DNA from: JAOARY01 sp045345765
Lineage (GTDB): Bacteria; Bacillota; Clostridia; Peptostreptococcales; Peptostreptococcaceae
Reading direction: 5' to 3'
Length of the DNA: 64,000 nucleotides
Assembly (NCBI GenBank): GCA_045345765.1
Contig: CP148265.1
Coordinates: 2,542,001 to 2,606,000 of the forward strand
In this document: positions 35,001 through 43,468 of the stretch, in pieces
Layout of the letters: each line of letters starts with the position of its first letter
How positions within the stretch are numbered: position 1 is the stretch's first letter
Translations under genes and position numbers: made by a program
The notes under the pieces: model-generated
What the model was told of the DNA's origin: nothing
The model's input: only the letters and a program-made list of their open reading frames with translations
The model's database searches: none

Positions 35001-36367
35001 AAAGTGGACAAAAATATTATGCAATAACAGTAAGTGTAAATGGAAATGAATATAAGGAAATTGATGAGCAAAATTCAACAGTTAATTCAATAAAAGAAGA
35101 AGTTGGTCAAGGTAGTCCAATACTACAATTTAGTGAAACAAAGACATTTAATTATGTTAATAATGCACAACTTAATTATTATACACGTTGGGAAACTACT
35201 CCAAATTCAAGTGTAGATAGTATAGCAATGGATTATTTAGTAGCTATTCCGCAAAATTACAAAGCTCCAGCACCAGTTGGAATACACTTACATTGTTGGG
35301 GTGGAAATTTAAATAGTGGTTATGGCTGGTGGACTGATGCAAATGATGGAGCAATATTATTATCAACTAATCAGTATCCATATGATTGGTGGACTGGATA
35401 CCATGAAAAAATGTTTACAAATCAACCACTAAAAACCAGAGAAGATTGGGAAAGTGGAGTAGTAAGACCATATACTTCAACAAGAATTATTTCTTTTTTA
35501 GATTGGTTAAAGGATAATGAACAATGGGATATTGATATGAATAGAACTTTTAGTGCAGGAACATCAATGGGTGGTTCAGGTTCTTTGATGATGGCAATAA
35601 GATATCCAGAGTTGATATCATGGTCAAGATCTTGGGTTGGAGTTCATATTCCTAGTGAATCACCAAATTTTAGAAGTTCGTATGAAGGCGTTTACGGAAA
35701 AGTAGAGTATGATGTATTATTTGAAGATGGTACTCCTGTTTGGGATTATTATAATGATGATTGGTATTTACGTAATTATCCTAATAAAGAAATTGGATTT
35801 TTAACATTTTCAAATGGAAAAAACGATAGTGGAATAGGTTGGGGACAAGCTCAAAAATTCTATAAAGCATTACAAGATACAAAAAGACCTCATATGTTTG
35901 TTTGGGGACAAGGGGGGCATTCTCAAAGAGCAAAAATGCCAATTACATTTAAAGAAAAAGATATGCCAATAGATATTAAGTTAAATCAATCGTTACCTGC
36001 ATTTACAAGATGTAGTTTAGATGATAATCCTGGAAATGGAGATCCTAGTGATGGAGATTTAGAAGGGCAAGTAAATGCTTATTTGTATTGGGAAACAGAT
36101 GATCTAGTAGATACGGATAATAAATGGGAAATGACAGTTGCAATAACTCAAAAGGCTCCGCAAGATTCTTGTAAGGTTGATATAACACCAAGAAGATTAC
36201 AAAGTCTAAATTCAAATGCTGGAGATAGTTATACTTGGTCAAATATTGATTTAAGTACAGGTATGGTTATTGAAAGTGGAGAAGTTCTTGCAGATGATAA
36301 CGGACTTATAACAATAGAACAAATAACAGTTTCTAAAAATAAAAATAGAGTTGTTATTGAAAAGTAA
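32003..36367 (+). CDS. large secreted repeat / beta-helix / alpha-beta hydrolase protein
   Basis: ATG 32003 lies eight bases after AAAGGA. The 1454-residue product has a signal peptide (to about 28). Four repeats of 75-77 residues (VVKLEDSNGNGLEGAEVIYS...) follow, then an InlB-B-like repeat (about 350-425: LTLNIEPNQAGAV, FKQWSGKNFDD). A right-handed parallel beta-helix (about 430-770) has runs such as NVTIQDLTIGEVNNHGI and NWIVRNNTFKN. Next come an Ig-like and a fibronectin-like section (about 780-1050), then an alpha/beta hydrolase (about 1060-1350) with nucleophile elbow GTSMGGSG and final histidine in GQGGHSQ. It ends with a beta-rich tail. There is no LPxTG anchor. It is probably an extracellular enzyme acting on an esterified or branched polysaccharide. 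Confidence 0.75.
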   Translation: MRNCKRFRVFILIAFCIVLTSHFGFAIVDDTNANNGETRTISNIAVVKLLDSSGNGLEGGIVKYYLNGWKEMGQTDEYGMISIQLPEGTTNLQVQMQYLGMKKILNQNITENEEFIFETVDTVVKLEDSNGNGLEGGEVIYSSWSWNDFGTTDASGEIHRELLPGQYNFRMKYEGGKLDLKQNTQDDNTVIFKTVDTVVKLEDSNGNGLEGAEVIYSNWTWKDFGITDQNGEIHKELLENNYNFQMKYEGGKVIKKQDIANDSIVVFKTKNTVVRLEDSNGNGLEGAEVIYSNWTWKDFGTTNQNGEINKELLENTYNFRVKYNGKNQDKRQDISTDSTIVFVEEGVVQEKYKLTLNIEPNQAGAVRLIPNKASYDKNEEVEIVVISAVGYEFKQWSGKNFDDVVDNHIIMDENKEITAVFEEVSSGNEDEIIVSTVAELMATEYSTKKGNVTVLIKDGIYEMPKGLWLTGSNITYKSLSGNRDNVILKGNFKTSHIFWITNDNVTIQDLTIGEVNNHGIQVLAEKDADNAVIRNVRFYDIKEQFIKGSKSLDGLYSDDCIVEDCLFEFTNGEAFQYYTGGIDVHTGKNWIVRNNTFKNIQRVSGTLTEGAIHFWGESRDSLIEGNIIINCDRGIMLGLDSSYHYGGIVKNNFIKTTRDVGIYLCNATDAKIYNNTIWSQENYPNSIEYRFDTTGTEVINNITNKEIQARNGGVVNLENNIKNADETWFVNLQEGDLHLAKNILSIVDKGSELVEVDIDIDGETRDINKIDIGADEITQSEEKIIVGIELLASKLNIDANGKDYSKLTLNAIYDDGSNSEISADSYICTVDGQNVEIKNNIFKSYLGGIYKIQAKAGDFLSNEITVEARELNLQEYKVKNLEVKHRDGQTFVTWEEACPLISDESIQVVDYINALRNYPKEVLYNIYESQSQITSVDGLTPIANVKNLSSWDLGYYNITVNSPDYVIRPHENKELRRFVIEEGQSPLEPGTGLFVTNPKESGQKYYAITVSVNGNEYKEIDEQNSTVNSIKEEVGQGSPILQFSETKTFNYVNNAQLNYYTRWETTPNSSVDSIAMDYLVAIPQNYKAPAPVGIHLHCWGGNLNSGYGWWTDANDGAILLSTNQYPYDWWTGYHEKMFTNQPLKTREDWESGVVRPYTSTRIISFLDWLKDNEQWDIDMNRTFSAGTSMGGSGSLMMAIRYPELISWSRSWVGVHIPSESPNFRSSYEGVYGKVEYDVLFEDGTPVWDYYNDDWYLRNYPNKEIGFLTFSNGKNDSGIGWGQAQKFYKALQDTKRPHMFVWGQGGHSQRAKMPITFKEKDMPIDIKLNQSLPAFTRCSLDDNPGNGDPSDGDLEGQVNAYLYWETDDLVDTDNKWEMTVAITQKAPQDSCKVDITPRRLQSLNSNAGDSYTWSNIDLSTGMVIESGEVLADDNGLITIEQITVSKNKNRVVIEK
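32135..33037 (+). repeat. four in-frame tandem repeats, 225-base period
   Basis: The first unit (from 32135) is 231 bases and divergent; the next three begin at 32363, 32588 and 32813, exactly 225 bases apart. Units three and four share long identical DNA runs (for example over AATGGATTAGAAGGAGCAG), so the last duplication is recent. Each encodes one stalk-like beta domain of the secreted protein. Confidence 0.85.
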
Positions 36368-36417
36368 ATATTAGATTATTATTTTGTATATTAACTTTAC
36401 AAAATAATTAAAATGCA

Positions 36418-36466
36418 AATAGAGGCAGAAAATTTAATTTATTATTTTTCTGCCTCTATTTATTAA
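36418..36466 (+). terminator. Rho-independent terminator
   Basis: AAATAGAGGCAGAAAA pairs with TTTTCTGCCTCTATTT, a 16-base stem after the large secreted protein. The remaining gap to 36848 has two further hairpins (near 36510-36550 and 36690-36720) that share TTTTATTxAACAAATxTAG, and no gene. Confidence 0.8.
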
Positions 36467-36847
36467 ATTATAAACTAAGACCAAAGGGGTTGGTCAATAC
36501 AATATAATTAAAATTAAATCTATGTTTGTTTTATTCAACAAATATAGATTTAAAAAATGCAAAAAAATTAGAATTAAAAGATATGATTAATATAGATGAA
36601 GTTTTTTAGGAAAGTATAAAAAGGATGAATTTTTAAAGAATTTAATTTAAACTGATATAAAAATACAAAAAATGGGTAAATAAAAAATGTAACTAGTTTT
36701 ATTGAACAAATCTAGTTAGTAGATCTTTATATAAGGCTAAGTTATATATTAGTTATTTTAGATTGAAACTATAATTATAATTATAGTTTTTTTATTTATA
36801 GGATAATTAATAATGTTAATAATGTTTTTATTTTTAGAGGAGGTATT

Positions 36848-38203
36848 ATGTTAAAAAGTGGAAGAACACCATTGGTAAGGGCTAGAATGTTAGAAAAAAA
36901 ATTAAATATAAAGGAAATATACTTAAAGTTAGAAGGACAAAATCCAACTGGACATAAGCATGATAGAATCGCAGAAGTTTTAGTTAGAAATGCAATTGCA
37001 CACAAAAATGAAAAAATAATTGCTTATGGGTCATTGTCATTTATAACATCAATCATATATTTTGCTGATTTTTATAATATAAAAACTATAGTCCCGCTTT
37101 TTAAAAATGAAAGATGGAAAAAATTAAAATTTAAAGATGAGTATTTAATGGATTTTAGAGATTTAAAAAATCCTAATTTAAGAGATATATTTCAAGGTTT
37201 ATCAAATGATATGAATGCATTTATTGCAGCAGAAGGATATACAAATACTCATATTAGTCAGATGGTATTAGAAAATTTAATTTGTGAAACATTGACAAAA
37301 GTTAAATTTGAATTGGATACAGTAACTATACAATTAGGATATGGTCATACAATGACAAGTCTATATAATACGTTTTTAAAGAATTGGATGAATGGGAATA
37401 TGAAAGATTTTCCAATAGTTTATTGTGGAACGTGGAAAGAAAATAATGAAATTTATAAAAGATATTTAGAAAAAAACACAAAAAAATATCTGCCTGAAAA
37501 CCTTGATTCAATTAATACAGAACATATACCAAAAGAATCATTTCAAATGGATAAAAATCTAATAAAAGAAACTTTGCAGGCTGTAGCTGAGACTGATGGA
37601 ATATTGACACCTATTAATGAAAAAGAATTAAAGAAAGCTTCTAAATTACTTAATAAAGCAGAAACTATAAATATTGATTATAAGGAAGCTTATCCATTAG
37701 CGGCATTTATAAAGAATGTTGAAGCAGGAAAGATAAATAATGGAAAACATATAATTATTTTAAATGATGCAAAGACTATAGCTAATATACAAAAATATGA
37801 TGACTCTATTGAATTAAGTATTGATGAATTAGTAAACATGACAAAAAATTGGTTGGCTGAATATTGTGATTCAACAATAGAAACAAAGGAAGCAGTTGAA
37901 AATGCTATAGAAAAAGGATATTTATTATTAGCTTCTAGAAATGGAGTTTATGAAGGTATATGTGTTATTGTTGATATGAGTTTTGATATTTTTATACCCA
38001 AATATCATTTAGCTTACATTGGAACATCAGATAAGTTTAAAGGAAGAGGTATAGGAAGTGAACTTTTGCAAAGGGCTATAGATTTAACAAAAGGAAATAT
38101 TTCTTTACATGTAGATTTAGATAATAAAGGTGCAAAAAAGGTTTATGAAAAATATGGTTTTAAACATATGTATAATAGAATGATATATAAGGAAAGTGAA
38201 TAA
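36848..38203 (+). CDS. threonine-synthase-like PLP domain fused to a GNAT acetyltransferase
   Basis: A 451-residue two-domain protein behind GAGGAGGT. Residues 1-330 follow the fold-type II PLP family: SGRTPLVRARMLEKKL, LKLEGQNPTGHKHDRIAEVL, YGSLSFITSIIYFADF and TVTIQLGYGHTMTSLYN. In threonine synthases the PLP lysine is in NPTGSFKDR; here it reads NPTGHKHDR, with the lysine one place earlier. The C-terminal ~120 residues are a GNAT domain with HLAYIGTSDKFKGRGIGSELLQ and KKVYEKYGFKHMY. The fusion suggests an amino acid made or handled by the first domain and N-acetylated by the second. Confidence 0.7.
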   Translation: MLKSGRTPLVRARMLEKKLNIKEIYLKLEGQNPTGHKHDRIAEVLVRNAIAHKNEKIIAYGSLSFITSIIYFADFYNIKTIVPLFKNERWKKLKFKDEYLMDFRDLKNPNLRDIFQGLSNDMNAFIAAEGYTNTHISQMVLENLICETLTKVKFELDTVTIQLGYGHTMTSLYNTFLKNWMNGNMKDFPIVYCGTWKENNEIYKRYLEKNTKKYLPENLDSINTEHIPKESFQMDKNLIKETLQAVAETDGILTPINEKELKKASKLLNKAETINIDYKEAYPLAAFIKNVEAGKINNGKHIIILNDAKTIANIQKYDDSIELSIDELVNMTKNWLAEYCDSTIETKEAVENAIEKGYLLLASRNGVYEGICVIVDMSFDIFIPKYHLAYIGTSDKFKGRGIGSELLQRAIDLTKGNISLHVDLDNKGAKKVYEKYGFKHMYNRMIYKESE

Positions 38204-38235
38204 AAAATAATTAATAAATAAAGTTATTTAATATG

Positions 38236-38290
38236 AACTTAAGGTGAAGTCGTGACGTAACAGAAAGTTATGATAGCTTCACCTTAAGTT
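38236..38290. terminator. bidirectional terminator
   Basis: A perfect 14-base stem AACTTAAGGTGAAG (38236-38249 with 38277-38290) with T-run to the right and A-rich DNA to the left, between the PLP/GNAT gene and the convergent trpB remnant. Confidence 0.85.
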
Positions 38291-38296
38291 TTTTTA

Positions 38297-39283
38297 TTAT
38301 ATTCCCATTTCTTTTATTTGTACAACATCTTTATCTCCCCTACCTGATAAATTGATTATTATTATTTTGTTTTTACCTATTTCTTTTGCTAATTTAGTTC
38401 CATAAGCTATAGCATGAGAAGATTCTATTGCGGGAATAATTCCTTCGGTTTGAGATAATAGTTTAAATGCATCAAGAGCTTCTTTATCTGTAGAACCACA
38501 ATAAGTAGCTCTTTTAGTTGAGTGATAAAAACAATGTTCAGGACCAACCCCTGGATAATCAAGTCCAGCAGCTACAGAATGCACGGGAGCTATATTTTTA
38601 TTTTCATCTAACAGTGAATAACATTTAAAACCGTGAATAATAGCAGGTTCTCCAAGTGTAATACTTGCAGCATGTTCTTTTGTTTCCAAACCTTTACCGT
38701 ATGGTTCGACACCATGTATTTGAACATTTGTATCCTCATAAAAAGGAGAAAAAAGTCCAATAGCATTACTCCCACCACCTACACAAGCAACAATTGCATC
38801 AGGAAGTCTTCCTTCTTTTTTTAATATTTGTGCTTTAGCTTCTTTATCAATTATGCTTTGAAATTCTTTTACTATCATTGGAAATGGATGTGGACCTACT
38901 GCTGATCCAAGCATATAAAAGGTATTCTCTCTATTAACGACAAAATCTTTTAATGCTTCATCTACAGCATCTTTAAGTGTACGTGTTCCAGTAGTAACTG
39001 GTATAACTTTTGCACCAAGTAATTCCATTCGAAAGACATTAAGAGCTTGTCTTTTAGTATCTTCTTCACCCATGTAAATGATACAATTCATATCAAATAA
39101 TGCACAAACAGTAGCAGTTGCGACACCATGTTGACCAGCACCAGTTTCCGCAATTATTCTTTTTTTACCCATTCTTTTTGCCAACAAAGCTTGACCAAGT
39201 GCATTATTTATTTTGTGTGCACCTGTGTGATTTAAATCTTCTCTTTTAAGATATATTTTTGCAACGCCAATTTTTTCATAATA
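38297..39283 (-). pseudogene. trpB: tryptophan synthase beta chain, N-terminus deleted
   Basis: From 39283 the frame reads YYEKIGVAKIYLKREDLNHT, GAHKINNALGQALL (PLP lysine), ETGAGQHGVATATV, GGGSNAIGLFSPFY, GVGPEHCFYH and ends SGRGDKDVVQIKEMGI, so the core of TrpB is intact. But the first ~70-85 residues are gone. The only well-placed start (ATG 39277-39279 behind GGAGG) is out of frame, and a TAA precedes the in-frame part. A TTG at 39187 would omit the PLP lysine. No trpA, trpC or other trp gene is near. It should not make a working synthase. Confidence 0.75.
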
Positions 39284-39315
39284 TTACCTCCAATTATTTT
39301 AGTTAAATTAAAAAA

Positions 39316-39452
39316 GCCCTCTATGCACTATATACATGCATAGAGGGCGATAATATTCGCGTTGCCACCTCTGTTATAAGAATAGAATAAATTTAGTAAT
39401 AGAAATAAATTTTTCTAATGCTTATATCTCTTTTTAGATACAGAAATAGATT
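39316..39452 (-). promoter_or_regulatory. T-box leader, probably Trp-type and truncated
   Basis: On the minus strand, AGAGGTGGCAACGCG (39358-39372) is the T-box motif; TGGC would pair with an acceptor end whose discriminator is G, as in tRNA-Trp. A 13-base terminator (39316-39348) with T-run follows, then trpB. The predicted transcript has only about 80 bases before the T-box and no UGG codon in them, so most of stem I with the specifier seems lost. Confidence 0.75.
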
Positions 39453-39458
39453 TTTATC

Positions 39459-39488
39459 ATTGTACTACGAATAATATTTTTTTGTCAA
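39459..39488 (-). promoter_or_regulatory. sigma-A promoter of the T-box leader
   Basis: On the minus strand TTGACA (39483-39488) and TACAAT (39459-39464) are 18 bases apart. A perfect 15-base inverted repeat (39488-39502 with 39511-39525) abuts the -35 box. Confidence 0.7.
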
Positions 39489-39668
39489 TACTAATATTTT
39501 TAATTTTATATAAAAATATTAGTATTTAAATGATATATTAGTTTTTAAAACAAATGTAAAATAAGAAATAAAACTGTAACAAAAGTAATTAATTTGTAAT
39601 TAAGAATTGTTTATAAAGTATTGTATAATGAGGATGGACAAAATATAAAATACTTGGAGGAATATATT

Positions 39669-40049
39669 ATGCAATTTAAGGATTCAATTGAATTTTGGTT
39701 ATTTACAGAATTAGAATTAATTAATTTTACTAAAAAAATGGTACCTAAATTAAAATTAGGTTCATACTATCATGATTGTGAAAATGCTTGGGAATGGACA
39801 ACTAGTTATAGCAAGCCTAAAAATAAGATTGAGTTTAATGTTAGAAGGTTATGGGGATTTGAGATTCCAGATTCAAAGCAACCCTTGATAATTAATTTCT
39901 ATAAAAAAGGACAATTTACTACCAAAGAAATAGATAATATAGGCAAAGAAATTTCTGGTATTATAAAAAATAAAGTTTATTTTGGAGAAGTAGATTATTT
40001 GAATGATTATAAATTTGGGTATAATATATCAAAGGAATATGTAGCATAA
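39669..40049 (+). CDS. hypothetical protein
   Basis: ATG 39669 stands eight bases after TTGGAGG. The 126-residue soluble protein is rich in aromatic residues (EFWLFTELELINFTKKM, YYHDCENAWEWTTSY, VRRLWGFEI) and has no signal or membrane segment. I do not recognise a family. It is monocistronic and followed by a terminator. Confidence 0.6.
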   Translation: MQFKDSIEFWLFTELELINFTKKMVPKLKLGSYYHDCENAWEWTTSYSKPKNKIEFNVRRLWGFEIPDSKQPLIINFYKKGQFTTKEIDNIGKEISGIIKNKVYFGEVDYLNDYKFGYNISKEYVA

Positions 40050-40075
40050 AATGAATTTAAAAGCAAAGAGATTGA

Positions 40076-40100
40076 GCTAATAATATGAATTAGCTTTTTT
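40076..40100 (+). terminator. Rho-independent terminator
   Basis: A short stem AGCTAAT / ATTAGCT followed by six T. Confidence 0.65.
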
Positions 40101-40205
40101 TATTATAAAATTTTAAGTATATACTAACATTTATTAGACTATAAAATTATTATTTATTTTTTTCGATTTAATTGGGTAAAAAAACATTTTAAGAGGAGGT
40201 TTTTG

Positions 40206-40541
40206 ATGAAAGATAACAAAGTAAAAATTTGTGCTTCTATTTTTGGGCTGGGATGTATTATAAGCTTTATGAGTCTAGTATATTATAAATTTGTACCTAA
40301 AATGTCTTTGAAAAAATATACTCAAGCTTGTTTGTATTTAGCTGTTATGGATGATGAGATATGTAGAAATGAACTTGAAGGCGAATTTGTGGAGGGTAAA
40401 GAAATAAGTTTCCCTGAAAAAAGAGAGTCTTTGCAATATAGATATAGATTGTTTTTGGATATGTATAAGACTTATTCTAAAAGAAAACTTGAAAAACTTA
40501 TAAAAGAATATGAAATTAGATTAGAAGAATCAAGAGATTAG
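40206..40541 (+). CDS. small membrane-anchored hypothetical protein
   Basis: ATG 40206 follows AGAGGAGGT. Of 111 residues, about 8-28 form a membrane helix (ICASIFGLGCIISFMSLVYY). The rest is a charged helical cytosolic or external domain (YRYRLFLDMYKTYSKRKLEKLIKEYEIRLEES). No family recognised. Confidence 0.6.
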   Translation: MKDNKVKICASIFGLGCIISFMSLVYYKFVPKMSLKKYTQACLYLAVMDDEICRNELEGEFVEGKEISFPEKRESLQYRYRLFLDMYKTYSKRKLEKLIKEYEIRLEESRD

Positions 40542-40592
40542 TATATTTAAAAATTAAAAAAGTCAATTTCTATTAATATTTTATATTTATAT

Positions 40593-40630
40593 ATGCAGTC
40601 AAGGTTTACTTATGACTGCATAATTTTTTG
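40593..40630 (+). terminator. Rho-independent terminator
   Basis: ATGCAGTCA (40593-40601) pairs with TGACTGCAT (40613-40621), followed by AATTTTTT. Confidence 0.7.
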
Positions 40631-40804
40631 CAAAAAAATAAGTGTTTGGCATTTTAATTATACCTAAAGTTATACAAATTAGAATTTGAGTATTTATTAA
40701 TGTATTGGAATTTACTAATAAAAGAGATTAAAATTCTGATAAGTGGTATTATAAAATAGGATTTGTGTAAAATATATTAATAATTTTATAATGGAGGGTA
40801 TTTT

Positions 40805-41590
40805 ATGAATAAAAATTTAAATTTAATTTATTTTAGTGCTACAGATACTACTAAAAAAATTGTAAAGCAAATAGGTAGCTGTATGGCTGAAAATTATAAA
40901 GAATATGATATTACATTAGATAATGATAGAAATACCAATCTTAGTTTTAATAGTGATGATGTTGTGGTGGTAGGAGCACCTGTATATGCAGGAAGAGTAC
41001 CTAAATTTTTAATTGATTATTTTAAAAGAATAAAAGGAAGCAACACCTTAGCCATTTTTGTTGTACTATATGGAAATAGAGCTTATGAAGATGCTTTGTT
41101 AGAGCTTAAAGATACTTTTGAAGCAAATGGTTTTTTAGGCATTGCAGCAGGAGCATTTATTGGAGAGCATTCATATACAAAAGAGGTTGCAAATAAAAGA
41201 CCAGATGTAAATGATTTGGAAATAGCCAATGTATTTGGAGTGGATATTTTAAATAAAATAAAGAATCAAAACTTAAACTTAATAAATTCCAAATTGGATG
41301 TAAAGGGAAATTATCCTTACAAAGAAAGAAAAAATTCACCAAAAGTAGCACCAATTACTTCTAATACATGTATTGATTGTGGAATTTGTGAAAAACATTG
41401 TCCTATGGGAGCAATAAATTCAAATAATTTTAAAGAGATAGATGCAGATAAATGTATAAAATGCTGTAGTTGTGTAAAAAAATGTCCAGTAGAAGCAAAA
41501 TACATGGATAATGAATTTGTAAATAAATTGACTAAGATGTTAATTGATAATTGCAGTCTAAATAGAAATGAGCCTGAATTATTTATATAA
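40805..41590 (+). CDS. EFR1 family ferredoxin (flavodoxin plus two 4Fe-4S)
   Basis: A 261-residue soluble electron carrier behind GGAGGG. The N-terminal flavodoxin-like domain has LIYFSATDTTKKIV for the FMN phosphate and VVVGAPVYAGRVPKFL. The C-terminal 65 residues have two full 4Fe-4S motifs, CIDCGICEKHCPMG and CIKCCSCVKKCPVE. This is the EFR1 family of Clostridia, which passes low-potential electrons between an unknown pair of partners. It is monocistronic here; the clpP remnant follows. Confidence 0.85.
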   Translation: MNKNLNLIYFSATDTTKKIVKQIGSCMAENYKEYDITLDNDRNTNLSFNSDDVVVVGAPVYAGRVPKFLIDYFKRIKGSNTLAIFVVLYGNRAYEDALLELKDTFEANGFLGIAAGAFIGEHSYTKEVANKRPDVNDLEIANVFGVDILNKIKNQNLNLINSKLDVKGNYPYKERKNSPKVAPITSNTCIDCGICEKHCPMGAINSNNFKEIDADKCIKCCSCVKKCPVEAKYMDNEFVNKLTKMLIDNCSLNRNEPELFI

Positions 41591-41594
41591 TTAA

Positions 41595-41744
41595 AAAGAG
41601 CAAACAGGAAGTGGAGAGCGTAGTTTTGCTATTTATGATACAATGCAATATATTAAATGCGATGTTTCTAATATTTGCATAGGTTTAGCTGCTAGTTTTG
41701 GAGCATTTTTATTGGCAGGTGGAGTTAAAAATAAGATGAAAAAA
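41595..41744 (+). pseudogene. clpP: clpP internal fragment
   Basis: The frame reads FAIYDTMQYIKCDVSNICIG and LAASFGAFLLAGGVKNK, unmistakably the ClpP segment around the catalytic serine (AAS-x-GA). The first ~75 and the remaining ~100 residues, including the catalytic His and Asp, are absent. No start codon or ribosome site. It runs into the terminator hairpin. Confidence 0.8.
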
Positions 41745-41773
41745 GAAGTCAAAATTTTATTGACTTCTTTTTT
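41738..41773. terminator. bidirectional terminator
   Basis: A stem AAAAAAGAAGTCAA with its complement around a short loop, between the clpP fragment and the convergent rhodanese gene. Confidence 0.75.
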
Positions 41774-41792
41774 CACTTATTTTAAAAGTTAT

Positions 41793-43187
41793 TTAATGTG
41801 AGCCTACACTATTAAGATATTTTAATTCACTATTTGCCTTATCTTTATTAAATTCTATTCTAGGGTCACCTATATTTATTGGATTTTTAGGGTCTCTACT
41901 CCATTCATAAAAACCGCCATCAAATACACTTATGTTTTCAAATCCCATTGCATAAGCTTGGAAAAATGCAAGACCACCTCTCCATCCTGTAGAACAAAAA
42001 AATGATATTTCATTTTGTGGGTTAATATCCCAATCAGCCCAAATATCTTTTATTTCTTCATAGCTTCTCATAGTCCAATCTGAATCCAAAAAGTCTTGTG
42101 AATGATAAGCATCTGATCCACCATAACCAAATACAGAACTAGGGATTCTACCTTTTTCATCAAAATAAGAATAACCACCATTGTCTTTTCCTATATATTC
42201 ATTCCAAGAAACAACAGCTGTAAGTCTTCCATTTGGATTAGTCAGAAGTTGTTTAGCTTGATTGATATTTATATTATATTCAGGATGTGTAGGAATAGTT
42301 GTCAAAAATTTACCTTTGGAAGTCCATTTATTTTCACCTTGTTCTAATTCATAATTAGACGATTTCCATGCTTGATTACCACCGTTTAATATTCTGACAT
42401 CCAAAACCCCTGCGTACATAAATGCTGCGGCAACTCTACCTGATGCCATTGGTTCATCACTTGTAAGTATAACTAATGTATCTTTAGTAATACCAATTTC
42501 TTTAAATAATTTTTCAAATTCTAAGGGTGATACCAAATTCCAAAGTGGAGGGCATTCTATTTTGCAAGTATCCATATAAAGTGCAGTTGGAATATGTCCT
42601 TTTTTATAATCTTCAAATTTTTCATAGTTAGTATCAATAATTACATAATCTTTAGAATTATATGTATCTGGATTTTTATTATCTAAAAGTTCTTTAATCC
42701 ATTTTGGATATACATACAAATGATAATTTTTCATATATGTAAATTCTAATTGTTCTTTTAAATCTTTATCTTTTTCTAAATCCAAAAGAGCAAAATTAAG
42801 AGTGTTATTGTATCCAAGTTTATTTAATCTATCAATTAATTTTTTACTTTTTTCTCCGTAATTTGAATAAATCAAAATTTGTTTATCTTTATGGATATAA
42901 GATTTTTTTAATAATTCATTTTGTTTATTTTCATTTAAATTATCTAGTAGGTGAGGTTGAAAGCTAATAGAATTTTTAATATGACCTTGTGGAATTTTTT
43001 TATCGATTATCCAGCCATTATATTCTTCATCATTTCTAGCATCAACTATAATTGTATTCTCATTAGCTAGAGCTTCTTTGATTAGGCTTAGATTATTTTC
43101 CTTTGATTGTTCATTTTTTGCACAACCATTAAATAAAAGACTTAGGGTTATTAATATACATAATATTAATTTTTTTTGATTGTTCAT
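41793..43187 (-). CDS. lipoprotein with three rhodanese domains
   Basis: A 464-residue exported sulfurtransferase-like protein. A signal ending LLFNGCAKN is a lipobox. Rhodanese 1 (about 40-150) has VDARNDEEYNGW but a Ser in the catalytic position (IYSNYGEKS). Rhodanese 2 (about 170-290) has VIIDTNYEKFEDYKKGHIP and also lacks the cysteine (LTSDEPMASG). Rhodanese 3 (about 305-440) carries CSTGWRGGLAF with the active cysteine. Only the last domain should transfer sulfur. It diverges from an amino-acid-type ABC transporter, suggesting a joint role with an extracellular sulfur compound. Confidence 0.8.
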   Translation of the reverse strand: MNNQKKLILCILITLSLLFNGCAKNEQSKENNLSLIKEALANENTIIVDARNDEEYNGWIIDKKIPQGHIKNSISFQPHLLDNLNENKQNELLKKSYIHKDKQILIYSNYGEKSKKLIDRLNKLGYNNTLNFALLDLEKDKDLKEQLEFTYMKNYHLYVYPKWIKELLDNKNPDTYNSKDYVIIDTNYEKFEDYKKGHIPTALYMDTCKIECPPLWNLVSPLEFEKLFKEIGITKDTLVILTSDEPMASGRVAAAFMYAGVLDVRILNGGNQAWKSSNYELEQGENKWTSKGKFLTTIPTHPEYNININQAKQLLTNPNGRLTAVVSWNEYIGKDNGGYSYFDEKGRIPSSVFGYGGSDAYHSQDFLDSDWTMRSYEEIKDIWADWDINPQNEISFFCSTGWRGGLAFFQAYAMGFENISVFDGGFYEWSRDPKNPINIGDPRIEFNKDKANSELKYLNSVGSH

Positions 43188-43468
43188 AGATGTCCTCCAA
43201 TATTTTTAATAAATTTATTTCAGCGTTATTCTATCACAGGTTTTTAGCTATTTCCAATTGATTTATTTTATTTGATATTCTATTTGTATTTAATTTTATT
43301 ATCCAAATAATATTTATTTAATTTTTTATATTAAATTTTCTTATCATAACAAGGTTTCAAAATTACAATTTTATGTTGCATTTATATATTAAAAATAGCT
43401 ATTTAACTTGATATTATATAACTATGAATTAGATAAGGTTATAAAAATAATGGAAAGAGGTTATTTAT

